From: Cryphonectria parasitica EP155
Taxonomy: Eukaryota > Ascomycota > Sordariomycetes > Diaporthales > Cryphonectriaceae
NCBI RefSeq assembly: GCF_011745365.1
Contig: NW_024468913.1
Location: 2,542,001 to 2,606,000, forward strand
Direction: 5' to 3'
DNA length: 64,000 nucleotides
Part shown: positions 11,107 through 24,395 of the stretch, in pieces
How positions within the stretch are numbered: the first letter of the stretch is position 1
Layout: every line of letters begins with the position of its first letter
Notes under the pieces: model-generated
The model's database searches: none
What the model saw: the letters and a program-made list of their open reading frames with translations, nothing else
What the model was told of the DNA's origin: nothing
Position numbers and translations under genes: made by a program

Positions 11107-12672
11107 TAGGAAACACAGTGTGTAAATTCACAAGAAACTATCCGTATCCAGTAGCACGAGGGCAAAAATGAAAAGGTTGAAGAAAAAAAGGGTGACAAAA
11201 ACGAGTGAGAAGATTGTGCACACAGACTAGACTTATGCACAGCTTTGACCCTGCACGGAGGGGAGGCGTGATAAGATCATGCATGGATGCTATCAGTCAA
11301 ATGCAACAGCAGTCGTCTCGCATGCGTCGTAAAAGCTCGCACACCCTGGCCGCGCAGCATAGCGCCTAATCCTTTCCCGCTTGTCGTCCCGCCTCCCGCT
11401 GGAGGGGTAACACGACAGGGACGATGAAAGAGATGGGGGGGGGGGGAGGCGGTAAAACGCAACGGCAAGCGATCCCCCCCCCGCCCCCTCCCCTCTTCTT
11501 TCCTTGCCTCCCAGACGCCGATCGAGTGGCTGAGAAAGGCGCACTTTAGGCGGACGGGGCGCGAGGCGCGGCTGTTCGCAAATTAAATACGTGTTTTTCC
11601 CCCGCCGTCTACCAGGGTGGCAATGGTGGGCTAAAAGTCTGGGCGTATGCAATGCAGTGCGTACATAGTACATGCATGACTGGTTGGTTGGTCCATACGG
11701 GGTACATAGGTGTATTTTGTCTTTTTATTTTTATTTTTTTGCGTCGACTGTATTGTGTTGTTACACTGCGATGCCATCATCTTGCATCGTGAGGAGTAGG
11801 GGTTACGGTAGTAGTACCCTGCGTTTCTCGCCGTCGCCGCCGCTGCTACTGCTGCTACCGCCACGCCCCTGCACGCTGGGCCTTTGTCTCTGTTTGTTGA
11901 CTCATCTTTCTGCCAGTCTGTTCTGCCGTCTTCGTGTGTTGAGCTGCTACGTTGCAGTGTTCCCGTTTCTGACGTATATCGAGGACTGTGCCGCCCTGTT
12001 TTCTCATTCCTGGAGGAGGAGATCCAGGGTAGGGTAAAGAATGGTCGACATGTGAGAGGAGGACATGGTAGTGACGAGTGATTTCATGACCGGGGGCCGG
12101 ATTTCGTCCTCTCATCGCCCATCATTCCTTCTGTGTGGAGAAGCTCGTGCTGGACCGGACGACATTGAATGTAGTTGTGTGGTCTACGGATATGTGTGCT
12201 TGTCCCTATTAGACTCCCCTCCTCCCCTGTCTGTGTCTCTTGCACCGTCGTGATCAGGTTCCTGGACAGGGCAGAAGCACCTCCCTTTGACTGTGAGCCT
12301 GGGCAGGCTGAAGATCCTGGATACTCTGGACTGCGGCCTCCTGCCCTTGGAAATATTGTATCCACTGTGCATCCATCAGAGACAGTCAGACTTGCAGTGA
12401 CTCATAGTATTTGTCACTTGCAAGCCAACGTTGAGGCAAAGCCGCCAATGTAGGCGGCAACCTCTGAGTACGAGGCTCGTCATGGTCATCTTCCTTCCCT
12501 TGACGGTTCGAGGCCGCGATTGAATCTGTCATAAGCCCGGGCGGGCTATGGAGCCTCCCAATTGGAACGGCGATGTCATGCTTCGAGAACAAGCCCGGCA
12601 CAACTGATATCGGGGACGTTGTTGTGGCCAGACCCGACGCCATTCTTGGCCACCCGCGCTTGGACAGCATTG

Positions 12673-12730
<58 letters not shown>

Positions 12731-15700
12731 GAATGGACCATGATGAATGGGGTCCATTTCCAATCGTCACCTACCGTGCTATCCTATCTTTTCTTCTGTT
12801 CCCTTCGTGGCTGATTATAGTCGCAGTGGAGATGGACTGATGAAGAGCACATATCCCAGAAATGGCCTACCGCCCACCTGGAACGCCCCGTCTCTGACAG
12901 GAGATTGAACGGAAGGGAAGAAAGAAAGAGAGAGAGAGAGAGAAATTGAAAATTGAGGCGAGGTGCAGGTAGATCGGACAAGCCATGTCCAAGCATAGCA
13001 TCGCCAATATCGCCGCCAAAGTAGCTTCATTCAGGTGGATAGTCGACAACTTTGTCCTCTTACCAGGGCAACCTGTGCCATTAGGTTCTGAAAGCGTCCG
13101 GCTTGTTTCATTTTTGGACGATGCTGTTAACGAGATACACTCCTTCTGCAGGGGACTCCACATGAACGATGATCTTATTTTGTGAGCGCGATGATCTGGG
13201 GGGACTTGCCAGACTGTTTCCTCTTCGCCGTTCTTTCCATTTTCTTTTGCTCTTTACCCGTCGCCCCCCCCCCTTCTTTTCCCCGGCGAACGAGTATTGG
13301 TCCTTCTTTCCTTTTGAAGGGAAACAGGGAGGAAAGGGTTTGAGGGTTTTCCTACTCACTGACCTGTTCTGTCTTCTTGTATTGTCCTGGTGATTTGTAA
13401 AACCCCGCAGTTTGCAAAGGATTTCGAGCGGAATTGTGGCAGACCTTGTCTCCTACCATTTCATGGACACATAGATTTGTCAGAAACAAGATGTCCACAA
13501 CGGCCAGAAGCAGATGATTTGACCAGTTTCAAAACTTTGGACATCATGGCCACCAGGAATTTGGGCGAGGAACGAGGACTCCGTCTCCGCCACTGTTACT
13601 GCTTCCAGAGCGAATTGCCACGGAACGACGTCTGATCAACGCTGGTCACGACTTCGCATCCAGCTGCCTGCGTCTCTGAAGTACGCCCCTACCCCTTCTT
13701 CACCTAATATCAATTTTTAGCCAGCTCTTCTTTCCATTTACACATCGCAAGGCTTGCTCCAGTTCTATGCAGCTCGACAGGCAACCCTGCAGGTGCGTGG
13801 AGGACAGCAGGCGGACGGACCTTGAAGAATATCTGAATGTGACTCGCTGAGAGCAACGAACCGGTCGATGGCTTCTCATGCCTTGAGACACAGATATGTG
13901 CCAGGCACCAAGCGCCGGCCTCGACTGTCGCTTCTCTGCCTGGCTTTCATCAGTCCGAGGGAGCTGGACGACATGAGGTGCTCCAGTCTCACAGTGTCAT
14001 TCCCGCTGCCTGGTAGATACCAAACGGCAGCCTCGATTCCAGAGATGTCAGGGCCGGCAGTCTGGCTATCGACGCTGCTGTGTCGCCGCAGCATGAAACA
14101 CTCGTGGCGCTTGCCCTTTTCATGATGTGGGAGACTCCGTATCCTCACCCTACGAGTAGCATGCCAGATGCGACGACGGCAGTTAAGGTCAGCAGAGCAA
14201 TCATCAGTCGAGTGCCATTTCACAAGTTTTCAGCCACGTACTCTGGCTAAGGTGAGCTTCACATATTGGTCACGAGCGACACGCAAATATATCACCCACC
14301 TCTTGAAAGAATCCAATCGACGGCGAGCCCATGCGCCGAATCCCAGGGCAATCGGCCGCGGGTATGCACGCGGGGTCGGCCACACCTAGGCGATGCAGAG
14401 CCGACTGTTGCTTTTGCTCTTTTGTGTAACTCGTGGAGGTCGCCGCCCGCCGGATATCAGCCCTGGCTGCTGTGACATATCGGCAGAAGTACCCGCTCGT
14501 TCATTGGCCTGCTGTCCGCTGCGGTACCGAGGCACCAGGCACTATGCGCATCTACTAGCACATTGCGTTCCTGCTGTTCGGTAAGGGCCGCAGGGCAAGA
14601 GGTGGGAAGCTGTGTGGTTCCTGACGATCAACCAGTCGGGGTTCCGTTTCACGTTGCGAAGAGCTGTACAACGTGCTCAGGGTGTACCGAAACGCAGCAT
14701 CCACCCGCCCCGGACGACAGCCTCACAATGGTGACTGGGACGATCTGGGTTGCCAAGCTGCTTGCTAGAGTACAGTTCTGTACCCAGCTGTATCAGCGCC
14801 GCCACTTCCCCTTCTCTCCTTCGTGTTCGCAGCAATGGCCGGCAAGGACATGTACCAATCCGACACGCCAGCGGTAAGACGCACACTGTCAGGGTAGTAC
14901 ATTCGCAGCAAAAGGAGCAGTCCTGACCGGTAGCTGTAGCCTGCCCGTTGTCAGTGAGGTCTCAGTGACGGAACGCCATCTTCACAACGGTTGCAGGTCT
15001 AGTGCACCGTTTGAGATCGCCAGGACTTGGTCCTTGAAAGGCATGGTCGGTGTGTGGACGGGCGCAGTATAGTTTTGATTGTCTGTGCGTTACTTGGTCT
15101 TTAGCAGAAATGAATTTTGCAGCCTCGTCAGCTTGTGTCCAGCCGCACAGGTATCGTGGCTGTATGACGAGGCGGTCATTTTTTTTTTTTCTTCTTTTTT
15201 CGTCTGCATCTTCATCAGGCGGCAGTCTGTTTTGACACCTGTATTGCACAGCCAGCCCCGAGGTGATATGATGAGAATTACGTTCACGTCTAGAAGGGGT
15301 CCAAGGATCTGATCTAGCCGAACCTCCCGAGAGTCGCTTTCTTCGGCCTGACAGATGGACCCGGTCTGGTTAGCCTAGAGCAAAACTGTTTCTCAACGGC
15401 GCGATTTAGGTCCTGGCTTATGTGCTACTTACTGTATGTATAGGACGGCACTGCTGTGCGTTGCGCCTGTAATGGGGTAACTTCCCTAAACGAATCTCTG
15501 CATGCGAACGTGCAGACAGCTCAAATCCTGAGGGATGCCAGCCTTCCTGGGCCACTGCTACCCGAGGCGCCCCCCGCCCCCCTTCATTTTCCATATCGGC
15601 AGAGCAGCGCTGAGATTGAAGTAACCTCAACTCTCTGGCAGTCGTTCCATCTTTCTTCTTCTGGGTAAGTTTGAGTGGACAGACGGAATAGCCACTCCGA

Positions 15701-17629
15701 GCAGCCACTCGTGCTTGGCCCCCCCAAAACCGAGGCGTTTAGATCCGTCCGTCCATCTCCGAGTGGGGGTGTACTCTGGTATATCTAAACGATGCACCTG
15801 GTCTGGCCATTTTTTATTATTCATTTACGCAGTATGCGCTTGGGCCACCTCACGGATACTGGTACTATGTAAGTAAGTACTCAACAGCCTGTTCTCCTTG
15901 ACTGCAGCACATAGTTGCAGCTTTGGGCTCGAAATGACCCGGCTCAGGACCAATGAACCCCGCCACGAGAAAGGGAGGGGTACATGGCCTCCAATGCTGC
16001 AAGGTGGGCACCCAAAACTTGGTTTGGAAAAGCTAGCTTCTATGCAGCACCTGGGAGAGATTAATATTTTTGGCTCTGCTGGAGGGCGGTGGTAGAGGGT
16101 GCGGTCGGAATAAAATGCAGAGTGTAAGACCAACGTGGTCAGTACTAAGTTAAGTAATCAGTCAATGCTCTACGCCATGAAAATTAAAAATAAGAAATCA
16201 CCAAATAAAAAAGTAGAAAAAAAAGGAAGAAAAAAGGAATTTCCGGCTACTGAATCAAAAGGGTCCCCACCAGTGGATCTGTGGATTAAAATGCCTAGCA
16301 TGTCATTGGGATGGTTTGACAGTGTTTGTATGTTAATAACATAGATTAAAATGGTAACGGGTCACAATAGACAAGGTGCTGGAACTGCGACGTTTTGTTG
16401 CGGTGTAGTTATCCTATAGCTGGACAGTGGTGAGCTTGTTGTGACCTGAAGTTGAGCATTAAATTATTAAACAGGGAGCTGGAGCAAGGCGTCATGGCTG
16501 AGTGGCTGACTGACTGGCTGGCCTCTTGCCAGAGGAGCCAGTGAGTGAGGGGTGACCTCACCCGAGGGCTCTGCTGGTGCCAAATTGCCGGTACCTTGTA
16601 GCCTTCCCGCCTTCCCTTCACTACTGCCCGCTGTACTGGCACTTGCCCACCTGTGCTAGATTTTTTTTTTTTTTCCCTCTCTCCCCTCGAGGTGCCCACC
16701 AGACCTGCACACCACACCAGCAACCAGTCCAAAATTTAACGACGCCTGCTAACTCCATCCACAATTTTTGTCGTCGCCCACCCATTTCCTGTCTTTCCCT
16801 TCCCTTCCCACAACCACCTACCAGGTCACCTTGTTTTTCTCTGACAAGATCCCTCTCCTGGTCCTGGGGAGAGTGAGAGGCTCGTATCATCACTTTCGCA
16901 GGTATCCATTTGCAGCATCTTTTGGGACCACAATCTTTCGGGCACGTCGTGTTGAGGCACTCATTTTGTCGCCGGCCCTGCCCTGCAGAGTATTCCCGGC
17001 TACGCCCTCGGTCAATCCCGCAACATTACTTATTGCACCTTTGCGTTTTCTGCTACAGCGACCTCCTCTTGCGACCAAGCGAACGACCTCGACTGCGTAA
17101 CTGTCACCGAGAGGCTGTCCATCTGTTGGTCAGGCTGCTTTCTCCCTCCTTGGCCCTCTGCGTTTCTGCAGGCGCCCCGCTCTTGCCGTGTCAGACCAGA
17201 GCCTAAAAAAGGTACAGTTCATGGGTCATAAATTTTTAATCCCGCCCGTCCTGCTGCGGTTCACTGTCCACCACCATGTGCTCAATGCTCACACATCCCC
17301 AGTTGTCCATCCCAGAAACTTCCTGAGCCCAGAACGCCCCTTCGAGCCACGCATAGTACGTCGCTCATCACTCACACGTGCCCGACCCGCGGAGCCCACC
17401 TCCAACCGTCTCGACCTCGCGCGGAGGGGCACTCTCGAACCTCTCCGTCCACGACATCCGTGTGCTCCTCTCCTCGTCGAGGCGCGCCAGGGTGCGTGGG
17501 ACACACCAATCTCGACGCCCATCCCGCCGGGCCTATCTGCAACCGCGCACTGCTCTTGCAGTTCTACCTCATTCGGGGTGAAGCGCCAACACCGTGACAC
17601 CCTCTACGTGCCGCGACAATACACCCAAC
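11107..17629. other. Gene-poor region upstream of the La-motif gene
   Basis: No intact gene is recognised. It contains a 56-nt T tract, several poly-C/G runs and a possible decayed transporter on the minus strand (about 13.86-14.36 kb). From about 16.6 kb there is a pyrimidine-rich stretch that is the likely promoter and long 5' leader of the La-motif gene. Open frames of 60-180 codons exist but have no recognisable product. One at 17188-17727 overlaps the start of the La-motif gene in another frame and could be an upstream frame. Confidence 0.5.
12674..12729. repeat. 56-nt T homopolymer
   Basis: An uninterrupted run of 56 T residues, by far the longest homopolymer in the window. It could be the A-tail (minus strand) of a retroposed sequence or a slippage-expanded tract. 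No target-site duplication or retroposed gene was recognised beside it. Exact length is unreliable in most sequencing. Confidence 0.9.
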
Positions 17630-20600
17630 ATGTCGGGCCCTACCACCTTTTCCTACGCCCAAGCCGCCAAGGGTCGGGTATCGACCCAGGCAACTACAAC
17701 CGTCGGCACCGCGCCGCCACAGGTTGATTCGCATACCAAAGATGACGCGAGTTCAGTGACCACCGGCCCAGACGCGTCCGCGAATACATTCTCAACAACC
17801 TCGGAGGTCTCGGAGTCTGCCAAGAGCTCACAGATCGATGTTGAAGTTGCCGGGCCGACGAAGATCTCAGAGACTACTGGGGACGTCAATGGTACGACTG
17901 CCGCGCTTCAGGATGAAGCTGCAGGCACGACGGGAGCTGGGTCAGAGACGAGTGCCTCCAGCACGACCGCATCCGCTCCCGAGAAATCAGCTCGTCAGTC
18001 GAACCGTTCTGGCGAGGCTGGAGACCCCAAGAAGGGCCGAAAAGCTAAGAAGGGCAGGACTTCGGATAAGGAACCCGAAGGTGAGCAGGTTGTGGCGGAA
18101 CCAGAGAAAGAGGTCATCCCCGTGAAGCTCTACGAGGCCCCGCCTCCTCCAGTCAACATCTGGCAGCAGCGTGCCGCTGCCGCCAAGGCCAGACAACCGT
18201 CAGTCCCGACACTATCTGTCGTAGGTGCCGAATCGACGGCCAAGTCTGGCCCTGAGGTCTCTACAAAGACAGATAGCAATACAGAGCCGCAGCCGTCTGG
18301 GACTGCTGCGCGCAGCTCAACAAAGCCCACCGAGGCCTCTCGCCCAACCACCGACTCCAATGCTCGAAGGAACCCACGCGGAAGCCGTGTGAGCGAGAAG
18401 CCCGAGGCATCGTCTAACTTCCCATCCTCCGCTGTTGAGAACGTCTCCCTTTGGCCCACCCCAGAGACCGCTGCCGCCGAAGATGGCAAGCGCAAGACGG
18501 CTTCTGAGCCCGACAAGGAGAAGCAGGAGGATGGAGGTAAGGCAACCCGCCCGAAGCGCGATTGGAAGAAGGTCGAGATCACGCCTAGCGTTGTGTTCAA
18601 CACTCCCCTGCCGCATCAGCGGTCCATGAACAAGACGCGTGGAGGTGCAGCAGCACAGGCCGGACGAGCTTCCTCGGGCCGTCCACCCGCCTCTAGCATC
18701 AGCATGTCGAGCGAGAAAGCTCAGGGTGGTCCGTCCGACGCGGCGGCACCCAAGGAGGGAGGTGGATCGCAGGAACGGCCACGAGAGGCCTCACAACCCC
18801 GGGCTGCTCCTGTACCGTCTGAGAAGGCCAAGAGGTTCTCCGTCGACCAACCGACGCAGCGCAAACCCTCGGTGCCCGCGGTCAGCCGGGACTTTTCCAC
18901 CTCAAAGACTGAGACCTCCAAGGCCACCAAGAGTGACTCTAACTCCTTTGTTCCAAGAGGCGAGGCCCAAGAAGGCTTCAGGAAGGAGGGAGGCTTTGCA
19001 AACCACAAGGAGTCGAAGCCGAGACGAGGAGGTGCCCACGGGAATGGACGTGGCGCACACAACGGACAGCAATCGTTCATGCCTAATGGCCATGGCTCGC
19101 GCTCCAACACGTTCAGCCCTACGAACTTCCCCGCGCCCGGGTTCTCGCCGAATACGTACGGAGGATCCCGTGGTGGCCGTGGGCGGCCGGTATCTCTGGC
19201 CAATGGCAGCGGCATCAAAACGGCATCCAACGGCGCATCGCGAGTGCACGGCCCTCCTCCACACTCAGCTCTGCCTGATTTTGGCCAGTACCCCTCGTAC
19301 GGCTTTGCGCCCTTCACCCCCCAGCAGGACTACAGCGCCAACCCTTACCCAAACATACTTCACGAGGCTCTCAAGAAGCAGATCGAATACTACTTTTCTG
19401 ACCCGAACCTGGAGAACGATGGTTTTCTCAAGGCACAGATGGACAGCCAGGGCTTTGTTCCTTTCGAGGTCATCGCAGGCTTCCCGAGGATACGCTCGAT
19501 GTCCAGCCAGACGATCGAGTTCGTGAGGCTGGCATGTGCTGACTGCAAGGAAGTTGACTTCGTACTCGGAGACGGCCATAAAGAGCTTGTGCGTTGCCGG
19601 AAGAACTGGCAACGATGGGTGGTCGAGGGAGACGAAAAGGATCAGACCAAGGAGTCTGCTCGCAACCCAGGCCCCTCCAACTTTGTCTACAAGTCGTGGC
19701 ACAGTCTTCATTTGAACCAGAACAACAACCACTACTACCAGCAGCAACCGATGCCGTATTCCTCCTACAACCCAGCATCCCCCCAAGCATTTGGCCCTGG
19801 GCATGCCTTTCCAGGCGACATGTACCCGGGCTACATGAACGGACCCCAGTTTCCGGCAGCTGTTAATGGTGCCCAGGCCAATGGGCAATCTACTACTGAC
19901 AATTCGCCATTGAATGCCTCTGTTCCCGAATTCTCCCCTGTGAAGACATCAATGGGATTCTCAATCGCAGCTGCCTTCTCACCTATGAACTGGGAGGATC
20001 AGGCGATGCAGTCAGCTCAGACTTTTACGGATGAGGAGGTGGCCCAGCTGCACATGGTAGCTCAGGGCAAGCTGGCGAATGGCACTCGTGGTGGCCCCTC
20101 TGAATCTGAGGACAGTGCTGTTCCCAAGACCAATGGCGTCTCTACCAACTCTGAAGTCTTGACAACGTAGGTTCTCATCAACTCTGTTCTGCCTTGAGCC
20201 ATTCACCAACTGACCCACTGCAGGCCTGAGTTGGTCCCTACTGATGAGGGAACCATGTCTCCCACCTACTGGCGTCTGGATGGCACCCTGGCTCATGTCT
20301 CCGATGCTAACAACAAGGAGGCATATGCAGATGTGCACGACAGAGCTATTGAACAGCGCAGTGCTGCCAAGTCTGGGGAGCTTCCTACAGACATGAAGCG
20401 ACTGTACAAGTTCTGGTCTCATCTTCTCACAACAAAGTTCAACCCTGGCATCTACATGGAATTCCGACAATATGCCCTTGAGGATGCTACTGCTGAAGTC
20501 CCAAGCAAGGTTGGCCTCAGCAATCTTCTTCAGTTCTACAAGGCTGTGCTCTCGAAGAGCCAGGGTGGAGGCCTCTGGCCACCAGAACATCCAATTTACA

Positions 20601-20665
20601 GATTGCTGCAGTCTCACCTCGACAATGCGCAGCAGGTTGTCAACAGCAGTGAAGAGCAGGTGTAG
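17630..20665 (+). CDS. La-motif RNA-binding protein, LARP1/Slf1-like
   Basis: Two exons, 17630-20166 and 20224-20665, predict 992 residues. The intron has GT-AG ends and joins VLTT to PELVPTDEG in phase. The start at 17630 (MSGPTTFSYAQAAKGR) was preferred over an in-frame ATG 36 bases upstream because this N-terminus is typical of fungal LARP1-like proteins and the context is good. Residues 1-570 are disordered and Ser/Thr/Lys/Gly-rich. The La motif occupies about 575-665, with the signature IEYYFSDPNLENDGFLKAQM. Gln/Asn/Tyr/Pro-rich sequence follows. Near residues 905-960 a DM15-like helical repeat is visible (FWSHLLTTKFNPGIYMEFRQ, then LQFYKAVL). Such proteins bind mRNA and regulate translation of ribosomal-protein and other transcripts in the cytoplasm. 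The exact orthology (LARP1 versus Slf1/Sro9) is not settled here. Confidence 0.9.
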
Positions 20666-21357
20666 TCTGAGTCTGTGGTGAGGAGGTGGCATGGCTTCTG
20701 CTATTTCTTCAGCGCCGGACACTTTGGACTTTTCTTCCATTACACAGCAATGAAGAAAGGGGTCTGAGTAAAAAGGACAACACCTATTCTGCAGAAGTGG
20801 CCAGATTTGGAAACTGCACAGTTCTGCAATGCGTACAGAGAACTTACACCTGTCTGGCCAACCAGAGACTGCTTGTGCAGTCAATGGATGTGCCTTCGTC
20901 TTCCTATATTTTAAAAAACGGCCTTCCAGAACATTGTTGCGGGGCAATGGCATACAAGACACCGAAGCGCCCTCCACAGTCGAATCCTGTCTGGACATGG
21001 CAGTATGGCCAGCTCTTCGACAGTCCCAAACTTCTACCACATGATCATTTACGAGGAACGAAGCTACCAGCAAGCATGGAACATCCATGCCCACACTATC
21101 TCAGGCATCTTGCCTCTGATTTTTCATGACCTCGGCAACATACTAATATTTTGCAAGCGATGTGTAGGATCACACCACCTTTTCGATGATGAGCTAGCTC
21201 AATTCAATCAGTCATTTGTCCTGCTTCATGAGCAGGTTGCTTTGGGACTGAGTGAGGGGGAATGGAGAGCAGCAAGGCTGCAAGGATTTTCTACAGATCT
21301 GTTCACAGGAGTGGACATGGTCTGGAATGGGTCGCGTGTGGGTGTGTGTGTGTGTGT

Positions 21358-21388
<31 letters not shown>

Positions 21389-24300
21389 GCAGCTATCAGC
21401 TGCTGCAACTAAAGGTTATGGAGTCTTGATGCAGACTGATTCTCTTTCCAGCAGTTTGCTTTGAAAGCTAAACAAAAAGTTCGATTTGCCCTGAGAGGTC
21501 CTCGGGTTTTCCAGACAGCATTGAAGGGGCGTCATGTTTCCAGCAGGCCTCAAACCAAACCCTTATTCTACCTCAACAAGTTGATGATGGATCACATGAC
21601 TGCTCTGGTGTCGGCACCGTCATGGGATGTCTATATGACAAGCCCAGAAGACTGGACTTGGTTTGGCAGAGGAGGTGGGGGGAGGGGAGGATAAGGGATG
21701 TGGGGTGACCCTTTGGGGTTCCTCTCACGTGTCGTGGACATGTTAAATTTCCCTTTCTCCTTTTTTTTCTCGTTCAGGGTCTCTGGATTGGCAAGATAAA
21801 ACAAAAGAATTCTCATTATATTTAAGTTCAGAGATATTTTATTATGATTTCCCCTCTGAAATTCTCTTTTGTATGAATAAGGTTTCTGGCAGACGTTACT
21901 TGGAGGTGGGCTGTGGAATGGAGAAAAGCAGAGAGGGAGGTGAGCAGACTTCGCGGCAAACTTGAGAAGAATGTATGTATATAAGTGTTGATGGTTGAAA
22001 GCATAAAAGTAAAAGCAATCATGTTTCTGTGTTCAAAAGCAGTGACCCAGGTCTTTCGCTGAAGTGAAGTTGGCAGGTCTGCCTCCAGCCCAAGGGGTTG
22101 CTGAGCCCAAGATCCCAAGATCTGAAGATAGAGAGTAGTCGTACATCTTGGGGAGCTCCAGTTCTACTTTCCGGAGCGACCATCTCATGTATTCCACAAC
22201 AGAAAACCACTACAAAACATAAAATCTATTTTCGAGAAGTCAAGCTTGAGAAGAATTCTTGATCATGGCAGCAGAGTCAGGACGAAGGCCTTTGCGGCAA
22301 GGCCAGTCCAGTCCAGTCCGGCCCGAGCCAACAACGGCTATGCGGGCGAGTTGACGCGGACGTGTATCAGTCTGATAGATAAGGGCCAGGACAAAAAACT
22401 GCACACTACCCATGGTACCATAGTACTACTGTATGAGGGTGGAAGTGCGTGCGTGCGAGAGGGGATGTCGGGCAATTACTTTGCAGGGTAACTTTATAAC
22501 GCAGTATATAGGAGTGAGTATGTACATACGTCACCGTGGGGGGGGGGGGGGCGCTGCAGGTGTGGCTGGAAACTCTTCCAGGAAAGCAAGGGTCCAGGCT
22601 GGGTGTTGGGCAGCAGCTGGAGGCACAAATGAGTCACAGAGGGGTGGCGTTGACAGGTGAGGGGGGAATTTCGAGTCGGTATACCCGGAGCATTTCTATT
22701 ATTTCTGTAATGGTATTGAGTCGACTGCGCCACGGTCTTCGGGGAGAACCCCTCATTCTGTGGCTGGATGCCACACACTATCCTTCTGTAACATTTGTGC
22801 AATGCAAAAGGCCGTGTCTAGGCCGCCCGCTGCTTACCACCTGTGCCCGCGGTTTACCAAATTCCTCTTCTCTTAAGTACTTGGGTGGGGAGGCCTCGAA
22901 ACCTCGCACACACAAGATCGATCGGAGGGTGGAAAGACAGGAAAAAGATATCAGAACAGGGCGGTTTACCCATGTCACAATGAACAACAGATTCCGACAG
23001 GACTATTACTGAGGGGTAAAAGAGACTCGCAGGCTCAAGTCATATTGGTTATCATACAGCAGGTGGTGATGCAAGAGTTACCATCGTACACACGAGCTAC
23101 GTTCCACATTCCCCGACCGACCGACTAACTAGGGTTGAAATGCTGCTAACGAGATTGTGCTGCAGTCATGCTCATCGTCCCATCAGGGAAGGGAGCCTTG
23201 TAAGGGAGGCCCATCCCCCACACCTCTGGGCCCTCTGAATGGAATTTCATGGCTGGCTGACAGGGTTACTTCCTCTTTGTCACAGAAGGGGGAAAGAAGA
23301 GAAGAAGGAAGAAGGAAAGAAAAGGTCGACAGGAGCGAGGGAAGAGGGTCCTGACTATTTTCTTTTTTTCTCTTCTCCTTCTCGGGACACCTGCGTCAAC
23401 GTGCAGGTGGGGTGGTGTCTGATGTCTCTGACTAGAGCGGCCCTGACTGGTCCAGCTGAAGTAAGGAAGAAATCGGGCACCGACTTCTCTTTGTCTGGGT
23501 CTTGTTTCTTGTTGGCTGCGGAAACATCCTGCTGGCCCAATATACAGGCCCCGCTTGTCACCACCACGACCCAACGATATTGTAGGGGGGGAGGTACACT
23601 ATCGGCCACATGTGCAGGCCTGGTAGGCCTCTTCCTCCATCCCCCTCGTCGCCCTCCTTTCCTTTTGAAAATGGAAGAATGACTACACAGCCTCTTGAGA
23701 CTATTCTTCCATAGATCGAAGCGCTTTGGAAGGAGGCCGCCAGAAACTCATCATAGTCCTAGATACTATCCACTTCGCCCCAGGAAGAAAAGAGACAAAA
23801 TTCCCAGCGTTGGCTGCATCAAGACTCTTCCGCATCTTGTGGAGGGGTCCCACGCATCACGTTAGCCGCAGCCTGCGGCCGACTTGGCTAGCCCTGCCTT
23901 AGTAATGCTACTACAATACAGGCTGTACAGGCTGACAGGGTAAGTACCTCTTGCCCCCTCTTTTCCACACGGTCAAGTCAGGGCAGTCACCTTATTTTAG
24001 TTGCCGCCTTGGTCCTCGCCCATACCCTGTGACGGCTGACCCTGACCCTGACCCAGCCCCAGCCCCTGCCGCACACCCATCACCCTGTTTCTGGCCTTGG
24101 GCCCCCTCATCTTTCCCTCCCCAGCCCAGCCGATCCTCCAACCTGCTGCGTAGTTTTTACTCCTCCTCCCAACAAACCACCTCCTGTTTTCTGCATCATC
24201 ACAATTCTATCTTCTTTCCATCCTGTGATCAACAAACAACGACAAGCAAAAAGAAGGTCTGAGAGTTTATCTCTTCTTCTTCTTCGTGATCGCTTCCTTT

Positions 24301-24395
24301 GTCTTTGTTCTGAGAAAGCGTTCATTTGCCGTCGCCTCTGACGTCACTCTTCCCATCTACTACTACTACTGATCCGCCATCTAAACCTCGAGGCC
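20666..24395. other. Gene-free spacer between the La-motif gene and the glycine-zipper gene
   Basis: Nothing convincing is coding. It holds a GT microsatellite at about 21342-21389, a 12-nt G run near 22539-22551, and a pyrimidine-rich promoter-like tract at about 24.1-24.38 kb directly before the next gene. Confidence 0.5.
21342..21389. repeat. (GT)n microsatellite
   Basis: Nearly perfect GT dinucleotide tract with one TC interruption, about 48 nt. It lies in the 3' flank of the La-motif gene. Confidence 0.9.

Noticed and set aside
12386..12840. Lysine-run and phenylalanine-run frames over the T tract
   Set aside because: They are products of the homopolymer only.
17188..17727. 179-codon open frame before and across the La-motif start
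   Set aside because: It has no domain, is Pro/Arg/Ser-rich as expected from a pyrimidine-rich leader, and overlaps the well-supported La-motif gene in another frame.
18639..19526. 295-codon plus-strand frame inside the La-motif gene
   Set aside because: It is an Arg/Pro/Ser-rich shadow of a GC-rich coding exon. The real frame carries the La motif.
24030..24066. CCCTGACCCTGACCC run resembling a telomere-type repeat
   Set aside because: The unit is not the fungal telomeric CCCTAA, the run is short and internal, and it sits in a promoter-like tract.
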